From Sphingobacterium olei (GTDB lineage Bacteria > Bacteroidota > Bacteroidia > Sphingobacteriales > Sphingobacteriaceae), in the NCBI RefSeq assembly GCF_005048855.1, contig NZ_SUME01000004.1, positions 310,001-374,000 of the forward strand: a stretch of 64,000 nucleotides of DNA. Reading direction: 5' to 3'. The notes below the pieces were generated by a model. It made no database searches. It was not told the origin of the DNA and saw nothing but the letters and a program-made list of their open reading frames with translations. Position 1 is the stretch's first letter. Every line of letters begins with the position of its first letter. A program made the position numbers and the translations under genes. Of this stretch, positions 29,110 to 39,864 are shown piece after piece.

Positions 29110-29862
29110 ATGTATATCATTCCTGCGATTGATGTTTTAGACAAAAAAGTAGTTCGATTAAGAGAGGGATCTTATGAAGATGTCACTACTTACGAAATTT
29201 CATTAGAAGAGCAAATCAGAAAGTACCATGCAAATGGTACTGAACTTGTTCATATCATCGATCTCAACGGTGCGAAAGGTGATTTTTCAAATCAAGAATA
29301 TTTATTTGATATCGTACAACGCACCGATATGAAAGTACAGTATGGAGGCGGCGTTCGCAGTATCGATAAAGTGAAGGAACTTGTTGATGCGGGCGTATTT
29401 CGTGTTATAGTGGGTACGCAAGCGATTACAAACCCATCTTTTTTGGAAGAGTTAAGTACGTTAAACGAAGGGCGTACAAAATATGCAGATCATATCGTAA
29501 TAGCAATCGATGTGCTGGACGAGGTGATTAAATATTCAGGATGGTTAGAAAGCTCCCCAATTAAGTTGGTCGAATATATTGACAAATGTTTGGCGTTAGG
29601 TTTCTTCCGTTTTCTATGTACGGATATCAGCAAAGACGGCAAATTAGGTGGAGCCGGAGTTGAACTGTATCAAAAACTGTTGGATCATTCTCCTATTATC
29701 AAATTGATTGGCTCAGGTGGTATCAGCTCCATGCAAGATATTGAAGCATTGAAAGCTTTGGGACGAATGGAATCTTGTGTTGTTGGTAAGGCAATATATG
29801 AGAATAAGATTAGTATCGAAGAAATTAAGGATTGGAACCTCAAATCACTAATTAATTTCTAA
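29110..29862 (+). CDS. hisA: ProFAR isomerase
   Basis: TIM-barrel isomerase of 250 residues that opens the ring of ProFAR to [22 protein letters not shown] at the start, [14 protein letters not shown] and [13 protein letters not shown] with LIGSGGISS near the end are the two phosphate-binding halves typical of HisA. hisF follows 1 bp after its stop, so translation is coupled. Confidence 0.97.
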   Translation: MYIIPAIDVLDKKVVRLREGSYEDVTTYEISLEEQIRKYHANGTELVHIIDLNGAKGDFSNQEYLFDIVQRTDMKVQYGGGVRSIDKVKELVDAGVFRVIVGTQAITNPSFLEELSTLNEGRTKYADHIVIAIDVLDEVIKYSGWLESSPIKLVEYIDKCLALGFFRFLCTDISKDGKLGGAGVELYQKLLDHSPIIKLIGSGGISSMQDIEALKALGRMESCVVGKAIYENKISIEEIKDWNLKSLINF

Positions 29863-29863
29863 G

Positions 29864-30616
29864 ATGTTAGCAAAACGCATCATACCGTGTTTAGATGTTA
29901 AGGATGGACGTACTGTAAAGGGGGTCAATTTTGTTGATTTGCGTGATGCGGGAGATCCTGTGGAGTTGGCTTGGCAATATTCTGAACAGGGTGCGGATGA
30001 GCTCGTTTTTTTAGATATTACCGCTACGCACGAAAAGCGTAAAACAACGATTGATTTGGTGAAAGCTGTGGCTCGTCAAGTAAATATTCCATTTACAATT
30101 GGAGGCGGAATCAACGAAATGGCAGATGCAGAAGTACTATTAAATGCTGGTGCCGATAAAATATCAATCAACTCTGCCGCTGTTCGTAATCCAGATCTGA
30201 TTAACCAATTGGCAAGCGCATTTGGGACACAGTTTGTGGTAGTCGCGGTAGATACCAGATTAATTGAAGGAAAGAATTATGTGCATTTGCGTGGAGGGCG
30301 TGACAAAACGGAAATAGAAACCGAACACTGGATAAAAGAGGCAGAAAATAGAGGAGCAGGCGAAATCCTATTGACCTCTATGGATCACGACGGAACAAAG
30401 AATGGATTTGATAATTCACTGTTAAAGAAAATAAATGATCAGATTCGGATCCCATTAATTGCATCAGGCGGTGCCGGCAATCAACAACATTTTGCAGATG
30501 TGTTTCAGCATTCAAATGTGGATGCTGCATTGGCTGCATCCGTATTTCACTATGGCGAGATACGGATTCCGGAGTTGAAAGAGACATTAAGAAAGCAGGG
30601 CATTACCGTCCGATGA
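29864..30616 (+). CDS. hisF: Imidazole glycerol phosphate synthase, cyclase subunit
   Basis: TIM-barrel cyclase of 250 residues. [17 protein letters not shown] with catalytic Asp, [15 protein letters not shown] and [13 protein letters not shown] with the second catalytic Asp, then IASGGAGN are present. It works with HisH to form imidazole glycerol phosphate and AICAR. Located between hisA and hisIE. Confidence 0.97.
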   Translation: MLAKRIIPCLDVKDGRTVKGVNFVDLRDAGDPVELAWQYSEQGADELVFLDITATHEKRKTTIDLVKAVARQVNIPFTIGGGINEMADAEVLLNAGADKISINSAAVRNPDLINQLASAFGTQFVVVAVDTRLIEGKNYVHLRGGRDKTEIETEHWIKEAENRGAGEILLTSMDHDGTKNGFDNSLLKKINDQIRIPLIASGGAGNQQHFADVFQHSNVDAALAASVFHYGEIRIPELKETLRKQGITVR

Positions 30617-30646
30617 TGTCGGATTAGAACAAAGATAAAAAGAGCA

Positions 30647-31231
30647 ATGGTAGATTTTGAAAAAGGAAATGGGTTAATTCCAGTAATCGTTCAGGACTTT
30701 CAAACATTGGAGGTGTTGATGTTGGGTTATATGAATGAAGAAGCCTGGCAGAAAACGCAAGAGGATAAAAAAGTTACTTTCTACTCAAGAAGTAAAGAAA
30801 GATTGTGGACGAAAGGGGAGGAAAGTGGTAATTTTTTACATGTAAAAGGCTATCACATCGATTGCGACAAGGATACTATACTTATTAAGGCCCAGCCCGA
30901 AGGACCGACTTGTCATACGGGGACGCGAAGTTGCTTTAACACAGATTATAACCAGAATTTTATAGCCGAATTAGAACGTATCGTGCAGCAGCGTTATGCA
31001 TTTCCTTCCGATGAATCGTACGTAAACAGACTACGCGGGAGAGGAATTAATAAGATTGCTCAAAAAGTGGGAGAGGAAGCCGTGGAAACCGTGATAGCAG
31101 CTTTGACTGAATCCGAACACGATTTTATCAATGAAACTTCAGATTTAATTTTTCACCTTTTGGTATTATTACGGGAAAAAGGTATCAGTCTAGAAACTAT
31201 AGCGAAAAACTTAGAAAATAGACATCAGTAA
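30647..31231 (+). CDS. hisIE: Bifunctional phosphoribosyl-AMP cyclohydrolase/phosphoribosyl-ATP pyrophosphatase
   Basis: A 194-residue fusion. The HisI half contains IDCDKDTI and [12 protein letters not shown] with the zinc cysteines. The HisE half carries [25 protein letters not shown] typical of the all-alpha pyrophosphohydrolase. It performs steps 2 and 3 of histidine synthesis. It is the last gene of the cluster here, 31 bp behind hisF. Confidence 0.97.
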   Translation: MVDFEKGNGLIPVIVQDFQTLEVLMLGYMNEEAWQKTQEDKKVTFYSRSKERLWTKGEESGNFLHVKGYHIDCDKDTILIKAQPEGPTCHTGTRSCFNTDYNQNFIAELERIVQQRYAFPSDESYVNRLRGRGINKIAQKVGEEAVETVIAALTESEHDFINETSDLIFHLLVLLREKGISLETIAKNLENRHQ

Positions 31232-31303
31232 CTTATTCGTGTATTAGCAAATTTGCCTATTCACACATTCACGTATGTGGATATTTCCTCAAGAAAATTT
31301 ATT

Positions 31304-32200
31304 ATGAGCGAGCTACTTTTAAAAGGAACGTTAGCAGGACATCAGAACCCTATTTTTGCATTGGAGGGTATTCCTGGAAAATCTCTTCTTTTTTCCGGTG
31401 GAAATGATAAAGGAGTTGTGGAATGGGACTTGGAGGAGATGAAATTCAAGCGAATTCTGTGTGCTGTGCCAGCTTCCGTTTATACATTGTATCATATTCC
31501 CGACACAAATTATCTTGCAATAGGCATGCGCAATGGAGAGATCTATATTGTAGATTTTACCAAGCAGGAATTGATGGCAAAGTTAAAAGTCGAGGCCGGA
31601 GCGGTGTTTTGTGTTAAATCTTTGCGCGGTAAACAGGAACTAATAGCCACCGGTGAAGAAGGGAAAGCCTATGTTTGGGATTTAAGGAATTTCGAACTGC
31701 TCTATTGTTTTTCGGTTTCAAAGACTACTGTTCGGACATTTTCTATTTTGGACGATGAAAGCAGGATAGCGTTCGGAGATAAAGATGGTGTTATTTATAT
31801 CGTGGATTCCTTGGATTACCATCGCATTGAAAAAAGGCAGGTTCACGAAGGTGGTATTACTAGCCTTGCATATTTCAAGCAAGATCTTTATTCTGGAGGT
31901 AGGGATGCTAAACTCTTTCAATTGAACGCTCAATTGGAGACTATAAATCAAATCATACCGCATATGTTTACCGTGTATGGTATTGCAACTTTAGCCCCGT
32001 TTTCTCACTTGGTCACCGTAAGCCGGGATAAAACCATTAAAGTTTGGAACACAGCATTAAATTTACTTAAAAATGTGTCTAAGGATAGGGGCTATGATTC
32101 CCATATGCTATCGATTAATTCCGTCTATTTCGATAACATTACGCAGGAGTTGGCGACTGCCGGTGACGATAAGTTGATTAAAATCTGGTCTGTCAGCTAG
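31304..32200 (+). CDS. WD40-repeat protein
   Basis: The frame opens at a TTG at 31253, but ATG 31304 (MSELLLKGTLAGHQ) gives the normal repeat start. The 298-residue protein is a seven-bladed beta-propeller: clear WD-type ends include VVEWDLEEM, AYVWDLRN, IKVWNTALN and IKIWSVS at the last residues. No signal peptide, so it is cytoplasmic. Role unknown; found in the Bacteroidota near the his genes (context only). Converges on msrC with 1 bp between the stops. Confidence 0.85.
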   Translation: MSELLLKGTLAGHQNPIFALEGIPGKSLLFSGGNDKGVVEWDLEEMKFKRILCAVPASVYTLYHIPDTNYLAIGMRNGEIYIVDFTKQELMAKLKVEAGAVFCVKSLRGKQELIATGEEGKAYVWDLRNFELLYCFSVSKTTVRTFSILDDESRIAFGDKDGVIYIVDSLDYHRIEKRQVHEGGITSLAYFKQDLYSGGRDAKLFQLNAQLETINQIIPHMFTVYGIATLAPFSHLVTVSRDKTIKVWNTALNLLKNVSKDRGYDSHMLSINSVYFDNITQELATAGDDKLIKIWSVS

Positions 32201-32201
32201 T

Positions 32202-32669
32202 CTATATCAAAGATAGTATCTTAGTTAATTTTACCTCATCGATATGATCAAAATCATCCAATTGATTGCTGTCTATATCTAAAACCCCTATTATCTGCTT
32301 GTTTTTGTAAAGGGGAATTACTATTTCAGATTTGGAAAGCGAATTGCAGGCGATATGTCCCGGAAACTCTTCCACGTTGGGTACAATTAAACTTTTCTCT
32401 TGTGCCCAAGCAGTTCCGCAAACACCCTTGTTATAGCGGATCCGTGTACAGGCTACAGGACCTTGAAAAGGACCTAGGACCAATTGATTGTTTTTAACCA
32501 AGTAAAATCCTACCCAAAAAAAGTCAAATTGTTCTTTCAGCGCCGCAGCGATGTTTGCCAGATTTGCAATGAGATCTTCCTCTCCTTCCAAAAGAGCTTT
32601 TATTTGAGGAAATAACGTGTCATATTGATCTACTTTACTTCCGGTTATGATGTTAAGGTCTTCAGCCAT
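32202..32669 (-). CDS. msrC: Free methionine-(R)-sulfoxide reductase (GAF domain)
   Basis: A 155-residue GAF-domain protein. Conserved cysteines lie in GPVACTRIRYNKGVCG and HIACNSLSKSEIVIPL, the fRMsr pattern with the resolving and catalytic cysteines. It reduces free methionine-R-sulfoxide with thioredoxin. The start (32669) is 13 bp after the end of sprA on the same strand, so it may be read from the sprA transcript. Confidence 0.92.
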   Translation of the reverse strand: MAEDLNIITGSKVDQYDTLFPQIKALLEGEEDLIANLANIAAALKEQFDFFWVGFYLVKNNQLVLGPFQGPVACTRIRYNKGVCGTAWAQEKSLIVPNVEEFPGHIACNSLSKSEIVIPLYKNKQIIGVLDIDSNQLDDFDHIDEVKLTKILSLI

Positions 32670-32682
32670 ACTAAATTATGAA

Positions 32683-35600
32683 TTATTGAAAGAGTACTCG
32701 GAGATTGATCCCGAAGTATGTATAAGATGTAGCGTAGTTTTGTGATGTGTAAGGTTTTACAGAATTTGAATTATAGAATAACCTGATGTTGTAAAACTGA
32801 TTCACCGTATATTCAAGCGTAGGGTTTATACTGATACTTCTATTTCCGCCTGATACCTCTGCTTCGTTGATGTCTGATCTATAAACGACAGTTTTTCGGT
32901 CATTCAATGCAAAATCTAGCTTGAAGTTGAAATCATTTTTCCATTTCCGATCAGCGAATAGGCCAAATGGAAGCTGTACATTGTTCTTTCGGTAGCCCAT
33001 CCCAAATATAAGAGATTCTTCACTCATCATTGCCATCTGACTATTCTGTAGGCTAAAGTTCATGTCTCTAGATTTCCTGTATTCCGCGTTTGCCGACATA
33101 TTGTTCTTTAGACGAACATCTACCCCTATTAATGGAACGAAGCGGTCAATGATAGACACCTGTCCATATAAATTTTTTGGAAGAAAATTATCATTGATAT
33201 CTCTTTCAGAAGGCGCACCATCTGTTTCTGTATAACGAATCACAGAATTATATCCCGCAATGACATATTGCGACTGGTAGGCGTGCGATAAATTTATCGA
33301 CGTAAATAGATCTTGAAGCGCTACGATATTCGATAACCCGTTATAAGAAATACGCCAGTTTGGAATTGGGAAACGAGGTTTACGGTCTATGCTGCTCTGG
33401 TCGGGATCCTTTCCTAAGTAAGTAGACAAAAACGAATTGATGACAACATCCTGTTGCTCTTTACTATACCCGTCGGCAAAGCTTTCCGGATCTCCTTTTA
33501 CGGAATTTATATTTCGTTCGGACAATCTATTTGAAATGATCAGACGTTGTTCTTCGAATTTTTTAAATAATTCATTATGGCTTGTAAATGACGTATGTAT
33601 GGCGATCTGAGAGATACTGTAATTACCAGTCCGGTATGGCGTGATTGGTTCTAATGTTCCACTTTGTGGATTGTACTCCAATTCCGTGGTCGACGAGAAA
33701 TTATAATTATCTACCCGTGTAGCCGTAAGATCTATCCGCAATCCTTTAAGGGGTTCCAAATTAGCAATTACAGAAATATTCTCGGCAAAGGTCTTCGTAT
33801 ATAAATTGGTTTGTAGTGTATCCGAAGATATCCATCCGTTCGTCACCGCTCTCGATAAGATATCACGTTGACTACCAAATAAAAACTCCCAACCAGGTGC
33901 ATTTGCGTCAAAATTATAACCTAGTAAATTGGTGTTCGGCGTATAGCCCGGTAGATAGGTTCCCTCTATTCGGGTATAAGCACCGCCGACATTTCGTACA
34001 GATGTCAGTAACTGAACAAAAAAAGCTTTGCTCCCTTTTGCATTTCTGCCCGAATTTTGTCGTATGAAGCCAAACTTATTATATAATGTCGAAAAGCTCA
34101 ATGTTGGATTTACCTGAATCGTTCTGTTGTTTTGGATACTATTCCCTAAACTGATTTGGTCACTCTGAAATGCAATAAGCGGTTCGCTTTGCCAATTAAA
34201 CTGCGTACCATATCTTGTGATGACACTGATCCACTCCAAATACGGGATTTTATTAATCGGTAAGGTGTATGTCAAGTTCATCATGTGATTATAATCTGTC
34301 GTTCGACCCATTTTCCAGAAATTAGACCACATGGTGTCTTGCTTAATCCCGTCGATACGACCTGCCGGCTCATCAATGATCGAGTAATTTGTTGCATTGA
34401 AATCTAAACGTAATGATTTTGTCAAATCCCAACTGATACCGTAAATACGGTTCATATTGAAGTTCTTGTTGTAGTACGTCGGCAATAAATTATTAGAAGA
34501 ATTGTCTCTTAATGTATTTTCATTGTAAATTCTATTGACTTCCAGTCTAAAGTTTAATAAAGAAGGCATCAAGTTGAAGTTTAAATCCTTAATGAACGCT
34601 AGGTTTTTATTCTTGATCCCTTTGAAAGGCTCGTAGAAATTTAGCGTTGGATTGCTGTAGTTATAATCTAACGCGCCTCTATAGTTCCTTTGAATAGAAG
34701 TAGCCGTATTGTAGTCCCTGTGGTTGTATTCCGCATATGCATAGGACAGCCCAAAATTTTCGATGCTCCAAGGTCTAATCAATGATTCATTATTTGTTTT
34801 GATCTTACGAATATTTGTAAAACTAAAGCTTTTGCGCATGGTATAATCCTGCACTAAGCGTAGCAACGAATCTCTGCTGTTGTTGGACATCGTGGCTAAA
34901 GCACTGTTTAATTCGATATCCGGATTTAATGGATTGTATTCGGGAGTGGATTTTTGATTGGAATAATTAAAATAGAAAGGAATAACAATACCATGTCTCG
35001 GGTGGAAAAATTTCCCCAATTCCGCATTGGTCGTGATATCAAAATAGGTGTCCTCAGACCGGTTTCTTTCCCCTACCCGTTGATATATCGAACCAAAGCC
35101 TACCGTTGATCTTGTCCCGGAAATCGATACATTGGCAAAATCCGCCAATTTCAAGTTGAGACGAGCCGTAGCCGCCCATCCGCCCTTGTCGTCAAAGTCG
35201 GTAAGACGGAGCTCATTAAACCAAAATTCACCATGCAGATCTCTGCCATCGTCTAGGTTATTGCTGGTAGATGATCCGCGTAGCGGGTTACGTACCCCCA
35301 TCATATAGAATCGTACTTTGGATAAATCCGGGGTTCCTATAACAGTAATCCTATTCTCACCGTCTGCATATTCAAAAGGGACATCCAATGGCCAAGGTTG
35401 ACCATTAAGCACAGCTTTTTCACGCGCTAATTTAGCATCTTTTAGTAAGTTAATTTTGATATTCATCCGGTTCTCCATCGGCCAGATTAAATCGGCAGAA
35501 CTCGTGCCGTATGGCGTGATAACGAGGGGCATGTCATATTCATAGTAATTGTACTTATCGTCCGTTCCGAGACGGACAAATGCCCTGAAATCGCCGTTAT

Positions 35601-38600
35601 TTAGATTTTCACCTTCGGCATGGATAAACATTTCTAAGCGACCGTAAGGTCTGAAATCGTGAGATGCTGTTTTATAGGTTGCCCGACCGTATCCATCTCG
35701 CAGATTTTTAACATCTAAACTCAATGCCTGTTCATTCAGTTCTACATCAAGATTATTATTAGACCAGTCTATTTGTCGGTTAATACCAGGAGGTACTTTA
35801 TATGGAATAGGTTCTCTTTTGCCGTTTTCTTCTATACTTACATTTGCGACATTGAAGATAGAATTATCAGACGCCACCACACCCATTGCGTAATCACTGA
35901 TTACTTTGTCCGCGACATTTTCACTGTTATATTTTCGCCAATCCCCGCGTACGAATTGTAACCTGCCAAATCGAACAACAGAGGTGTCAGCAAAGTTGGT
36001 CATAAACATCCGTACGAAGCGAACAGATTTAAAATCTTGGATATCGCCATGTCTGCTTTCAAATTCATTAAGTGGTATGCGTATTTTATACCATTTTACA
36101 TCAGACTTCTGTGAGTTGGCCAAGGTTACCTGTGTAGTTTGCTCATCGACAATAAAGTTTTGACCAACAACCATATCTTGCGGGCGAATGGATAATTTAT
36201 ATTGGTAATATTCATCCACTTCGTTCATGGTGTTATCGCGATTTACATCTTCGCCATCGGGCAATAACGTATTTGCTGAGGTTTCTACACCAAAATCTGC
36301 CAGCGACTGGTCGTTTGTACGCGTGTTTCCCTGTGTGCCGTTGTACCGCTTGTAGCGTTCCAATATTCCGACACTCTGGTCAAAATGATTCCCCCTAAAA
36401 TACGTATAATCGTCGGTAGAAGGGTCGTCCTGTAATGAAGCGAAAGCTGTTGGATTTAATATGCCTTGCAGTTGATTTAGGAAGTTGCTGTGAAATGATC
36501 GTTCTTCGACATTGGTTAACCCGTCTAAACCTATATCCTGTAGTAATCTACTCTCATTGCTATTTTCGAATGCCTGAATAACAGGTTGGTTTTTTATCAC
36601 ATTACCCCAAACGGTCTGTTCGATCTGACTTTTATCGCCAGTCGGAGAGAGGCCATTTTCCAATGATTTACGTCCATCTTTTAAGATGTCCTCAGAGATG
36701 TTGCCGAGATTGATATAGATGTCACCACCGGCTTTGTTGGGGTTGGTAAGGGTAGGGTCCATCATCCACATCTCTAAGAATTCAATATTCTGAGCTTCGA
36801 AATCGGTTTGATCAATTTTTCTAAACATACCGCCCCAACGATTTTGTGGATTGCTTAATGTACCATCGCTATTAACCCCCGTAGTCGTATAATTGTATTG
36901 GCCGCGCAACATCGGGTAATACGTCATATCCAATGTCGATAAATACACATCCGAACCTGTTCTACTGTTCCTAAATGGAAATACTTCCTGCTCGGTCACT
37001 TTTCTGACCCGATGGTCGGACAACATATTGGGCGTTAATCTTGGATTAAGATCCGAAGGTTGATAAAATATCGGATCAATATTATAGAATGTAAGATGCG
37101 ATCTGTTGTAACCATAGCTTAAATCGTCGTTCAGATTAGATTCCGGAAACATACGGGGAGTTCCAGAGATTTGCCAACCTAAATACCCCTTGATATCGAT
37201 ATACGAAACACTATTCTCAAAGTTGTCAATGTATGTGGTGCCCGTGTTATTGTCCGCTGTATTCAGGCCGCGGGGATGTCCGGGTAGTAACTGTGCAAAT
37301 TCGCCATAAAAACTGATATGGGATTCTTCTTTTGTACTTAAAAAGGGCAATTTATCGACTAAACGGGTTAACCATCTCGAAGGTGCATTGTATGTGAAAT
37401 CCGCACCCAACATGGTATTGGAAATAGGTTCTTGACCGATAGTTACCTTTTCGGTAAGTGGTTTTTCGGTCAGGTTCATGACAGTGGCTCCGATATGGAT
37501 ATTTGGATTCAGGGCATAATCAAAGCGCCCGCCCATTAATGTTTTTTGTTGCAGACCATATAACGTCTCATCTTCCATAGAAATGGAAATCGGTTGACCG
37601 GAAAGAAGAAGTGCTTGGTTTAAAATCCGAAGATTACCTATTTGATAATCGATGTTGTAATCTATCCCTTCTTCCAATACTGCACCCCCAGACATTACCC
37701 GGACAGAGTTTGGTCGAAGGTTCATCGCACCTAATTGATATTCGGCACTCCCCCCGGCAGAGCTATATCTACCTTTTAACAGATAGCGATTTTTGTTGGG
37801 ATATTTTTGCTGCGCATCCATTTGGGTCATCGTATACAGTTCCGGAAATGTGTATTTTTCCACCAATTGGGTCTCGCCTGAGGTAAATTGAGCTGCCAAA
37901 TCTCTACCGAAAGGCTCTACTACGGGGAAGATTAATTTTCCGCGTAAAGGTTCTATCGTGATATTTTCTAAAAAGTCCATTAGACCGTCGGCACCCGCAG
38001 CCTGTTGCTGATCTAGTCGATCTAATCCAGTCAATTGCAACCAGGTTTTATCGACAGTATTGATTCCTTCATATAATGCGGGCCGTTGTGCCCCCGTTTC
38101 ATCTTCCGTGCGGTAGATCTGAACGTGAAAGTTGGTGTTCGAGATGTTATTTGCGCCCAATGAATACACATTCTTCATCATCAAATCCCAGGTAGGAAGA
38201 TTTGTTTTGATTGTTTCATTTTTTAGTAGTTTGGTGTAGAGCATTTTTGGTTCCGAGGGCGTTACAGGAATATCGGTGCTAAATTCACCTACTTGATATT
38301 CTCTACCATTAGCCAGATACTTGTAGGCTACCGCTAAAACCTGATCCTGATGAAGTGGATATATCAATGAAATATAACCTAATCTTCTGTTGACGGTGAA
38401 GTCTCTACCTTCTACTAATTTTCGAGCGTAGGTAAGTTTGACATAGTTGTCATTTGCGCCCGTAGAAGCAAAAAAACTCTGGGTGAAATTACTGTTTGAC
38501 GCACGGCCACTTTCGCCCAAGAGCGTTAACAAGTTGTTGGAAATCGAGGGAGCTGGCTCTCCGGGGATACCTGTAGAGGGAAGCGGCTGGCTTGCGCGGG

Positions 38601-39714
38601 AAATGAGGCTATTGGATGGGGTATATTCTCCCAGGTCCATCAAGGCCATGATGTCCCGCGCCTCTTCGAATGAGTTGGAACGGTTGCTGGTCCATACCTC
38701 TATTTGGGTAATATTTACCTGTGTATTTAGTATTGGAGCCAGTGCTAGTGATCGGTTGTACGTGTCGCGAAAATATTGTCCCAAAAAGAAATGTTGATTT
38801 GCCTCGTAATTATCCATCTCTAAGACAAATTCACTGTCACGGCTTCCATTTGTAATTGTGAATTCTTTTTGGTGGGAGCGTTGTTGTGAAAGTAACCCTG
38901 TGAACGTTAACTTGCCAAACTGCAGCTGCGCCTTGATACCAAAAAGTGACTCTGAACCTTGGATTAAAGTAGAGTTAAGAGGCATGCTTACATTACCGAT
39001 TTCTAATCTGCGTAGGATATCATCATCTTTGGCTACGTAGTCAAACCGTACCTGATTTTCAAAACCAAATTGTGCTTGTGAATTAAAATTGGCATTGACC
39101 TGTACGCGTTCACCTATTCGTCCGGTAAGGTTTAAGTTAATATTTTGATCGAAATCAAAACCCCATTGTTTACGCTGCCGTTCATTGAACATCGGATTCT
39201 GATTCGTATTGTATTGCCCCATTAAAGTCACATCTGCACTTCCACGGGGGCTGATGTCAATGGTATTTCCGCCAAATATCCTTTCGAAGGTAGGACTGTT
39301 GATTTCTATGACCGGGAAAAGACGTCGTCGTCGCTCTTCTGCTAACTCTTTATCCGCCAATTCTTCCCAATAATTTTTTTGTAACCTATTGAACTCGTAT
39401 TTGCTAAATTCATCGATGGATAAATAAAGAGGTGGTCTATACAATTTGGAACCAATTTTCTCACGAATGATGTATTGTTTGGTTTCTGGATCAAAAATAA
39501 TCTCCCGTTCTATGTTGGAAGGCTGACCCAAAGAAATCGGCCGGTAAGACTTGGGAAGTTTGATAAAAGGATTATCTTTAAATCCGTATTTTAGTTTCGT
39601 ACTATCGGATACGTTGTCAGCAGATCCTGCGGATGTAATAGTCTGCGCAAAACCTATATATAGGAAGGTATAAACAAAAACGACGCATCGTGCTATGAAA
39701 CTATATTTTTTCAA
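32683..39714 (-). CDS. sprA: Cell-surface protein SprA (type IX secretion translocon)
   Basis: A 2343-residue protein, close to known SprA/Sov sizes. It carries an N-terminal signal (ending near IGFAQ) and very long beta-rich stretches ending in Phe-Gln. The early GNTIDISPRGSADVTLMG, RQKQWGFDFDQNINLNL and GGRFDYALNPNIHIGATV segments are conserved in the family. SprA forms the large outer-membrane barrel of the type IX system (36 strands in the structure I recall), through which CTD-tagged proteins leave the cell, including gliding adhesins. The order malic enzyme-ruvA-sprA is common in Bacteroidota. The gene is intact in this window, with no frameshift seen. Confidence 0.95.
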   Translation of the reverse strand: MKKYSFIARCVVFVYTFLYIGFAQTITSAGSADNVSDSTKLKYGFKDNPFIKLPKSYRPISLGQPSNIEREIIFDPETKQYIIREKIGSKLYRPPLYLSIDEFSKYEFNRLQKNYWEELADKELAEERRRRLFPVIEINSPTFERIFGGNTIDISPRGSADVTLMGQYNTNQNPMFNERQRKQWGFDFDQNINLNLTGRIGERVQVNANFNSQAQFGFENQVRFDYVAKDDDILRRLEIGNVSMPLNSTLIQGSESLFGIKAQLQFGKLTFTGLLSQQRSHQKEFTITNGSRDSEFVLEMDNYEANQHFFLGQYFRDTYNRSLALAPILNTQVNITQIEVWTSNRSNSFEEARDIMALMDLGEYTPSNSLISRASQPLPSTGIPGEPAPSISNNLLTLLGESGRASNSNFTQSFFASTGANDNYVKLTYARKLVEGRDFTVNRRLGYISLIYPLHQDQVLAVAYKYLANGREYQVGEFSTDIPVTPSEPKMLYTKLLKNETIKTNLPTWDLMMKNVYSLGANNISNTNFHVQIYRTEDETGAQRPALYEGINTVDKTWLQLTGLDRLDQQQAAGADGLMDFLENITIEPLRGKLIFPVVEPFGRDLAAQFTSGETQLVEKYTFPELYTMTQMDAQQKYPNKNRYLLKGRYSSAGGSAEYQLGAMNLRPNSVRVMSGGAVLEEGIDYNIDYQIGNLRILNQALLLSGQPISISMEDETLYGLQQKTLMGGRFDYALNPNIHIGATVMNLTEKPLTEKVTIGQEPISNTMLGADFTYNAPSRWLTRLVDKLPFLSTKEESHISFYGEFAQLLPGHPRGLNTADNNTGTTYIDNFENSVSYIDIKGYLGWQISGTPRMFPESNLNDDLSYGYNRSHLTFYNIDPIFYQPSDLNPRLTPNMLSDHRVRKVTEQEVFPFRNSRTGSDVYLSTLDMTYYPMLRGQYNYTTTGVNSDGTLSNPQNRWGGMFRKIDQTDFEAQNIEFLEMWMMDPTLTNPNKAGGDIYINLGNISEDILKDGRKSLENGLSPTGDKSQIEQTVWGNVIKNQPVIQAFENSNESRLLQDIGLDGLTNVEERSFHSNFLNQLQGILNPTAFASLQDDPSTDDYTYFRGNHFDQSVGILERYKRYNGTQGNTRTNDQSLADFGVETSANTLLPDGEDVNRDNTMNEVDEYYQYKLSIRPQDMVVGQNFIVDEQTTQVTLANSQKSDVKWYKIRIPLNEFESRHGDIQDFKSVRFVRMFMTNFADTSVVRFGRLQFVRGDWRKYNSENVADKVISDYAMGVVASDNSIFNVANVSIEENGKREPIPYKVPPGINRQIDWSNNNLDVELNEQALSLDVKNLRDGYGRATYKTASHDFRPYGRLEMFIHAEGENLNNGDFRAFVRLGTDDKYNYYEYDMPLVITPYGTSSADLIWPMENRMNIKINLLKDAKLAREKAVLNGQPWPLDVPFEYADGENRITVIGTPDLSKVRFYMMGVRNPLRGSSTSNNLDDGRDLHGEFWFNELRLTDFDDKGGWAATARLNLKLADFANVSISGTRSTVGFGSIYQRVGERNRSEDTYFDITTNAELGKFFHPRHGIVIPFYFNYSNQKSTPEYNPLNPDIELNSALATMSNNSRDSLLRLVQDYTMRKSFSFTNIRKIKTNNESLIRPWSIENFGLSYAYAEYNHRDYNTATSIQRNYRGALDYNYSNPTLNFYEPFKGIKNKNLAFIKDLNFNLMPSLLNFRLEVNRIYNENTLRDNSSNNLLPTYYNKNFNMNRIYGISWDLTKSLRLDFNATNYSIIDEPAGRIDGIKQDTMWSNFWKMGRTTDYNHMMNLTYTLPINKIPYLEWISVITRYGTQFNWQSEPLIAFQSDQISLGNSIQNNRTIQVNPTLSFSTLYNKFGFIRQNSGRNAKGSKAFFVQLLTSVRNVGGAYTRIEGTYLPGYTPNTNLLGYNFDANAPGWEFLFGSQRDILSRAVTNGWISSDTLQTNLYTKTFAENISVIANLEPLKGLRIDLTATRVDNYNFSSTTELEYNPQSGTLEPITPYRTGNYSISQIAIHTSFTSHNELFKKFEEQRLIISNRLSERNINSVKGDPESFADGYSKEQQDVVINSFLSTYLGKDPDQSSIDRKPRFPIPNWRISYNGLSNIVALQDLFTSINLSHAYQSQYVIAGYNSVIRYTETDGAPSERDINDNFLPKNLYGQVSIIDRFVPLIGVDVRLKNNMSANAEYRKSRDMNFSLQNSQMAMMSEESLIFGMGYRKNNVQLPFGLFADRKWKNDFNFKLDFALNDRKTVVYRSDINEAEVSGGNRSISINPTLEYTVNQFYNIRLFYNSNSVKPYTSQNYATSYTYFGINLRVLFQ

Positions 39715-39864
39715 ACGGAATGGCTAAAACGAGTACTATGCTTAAAATTAGATCAACACTCGCAAATATCATAGTTTTTATTAACATTCGCAATCAAAAT
39801 AAGCATCTCAATATAAATAAGATGTGTTAAAAAATGCTAAAATTTCGATATGGTAGAGTTCGGG

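Noticed and set aside
33816..34067. Antisense frames inside sprA (for example 33816-34067, 37611-37886, 38447-38797)
   Set aside because: All are shadows of the long sprA coding frame with no independent features.
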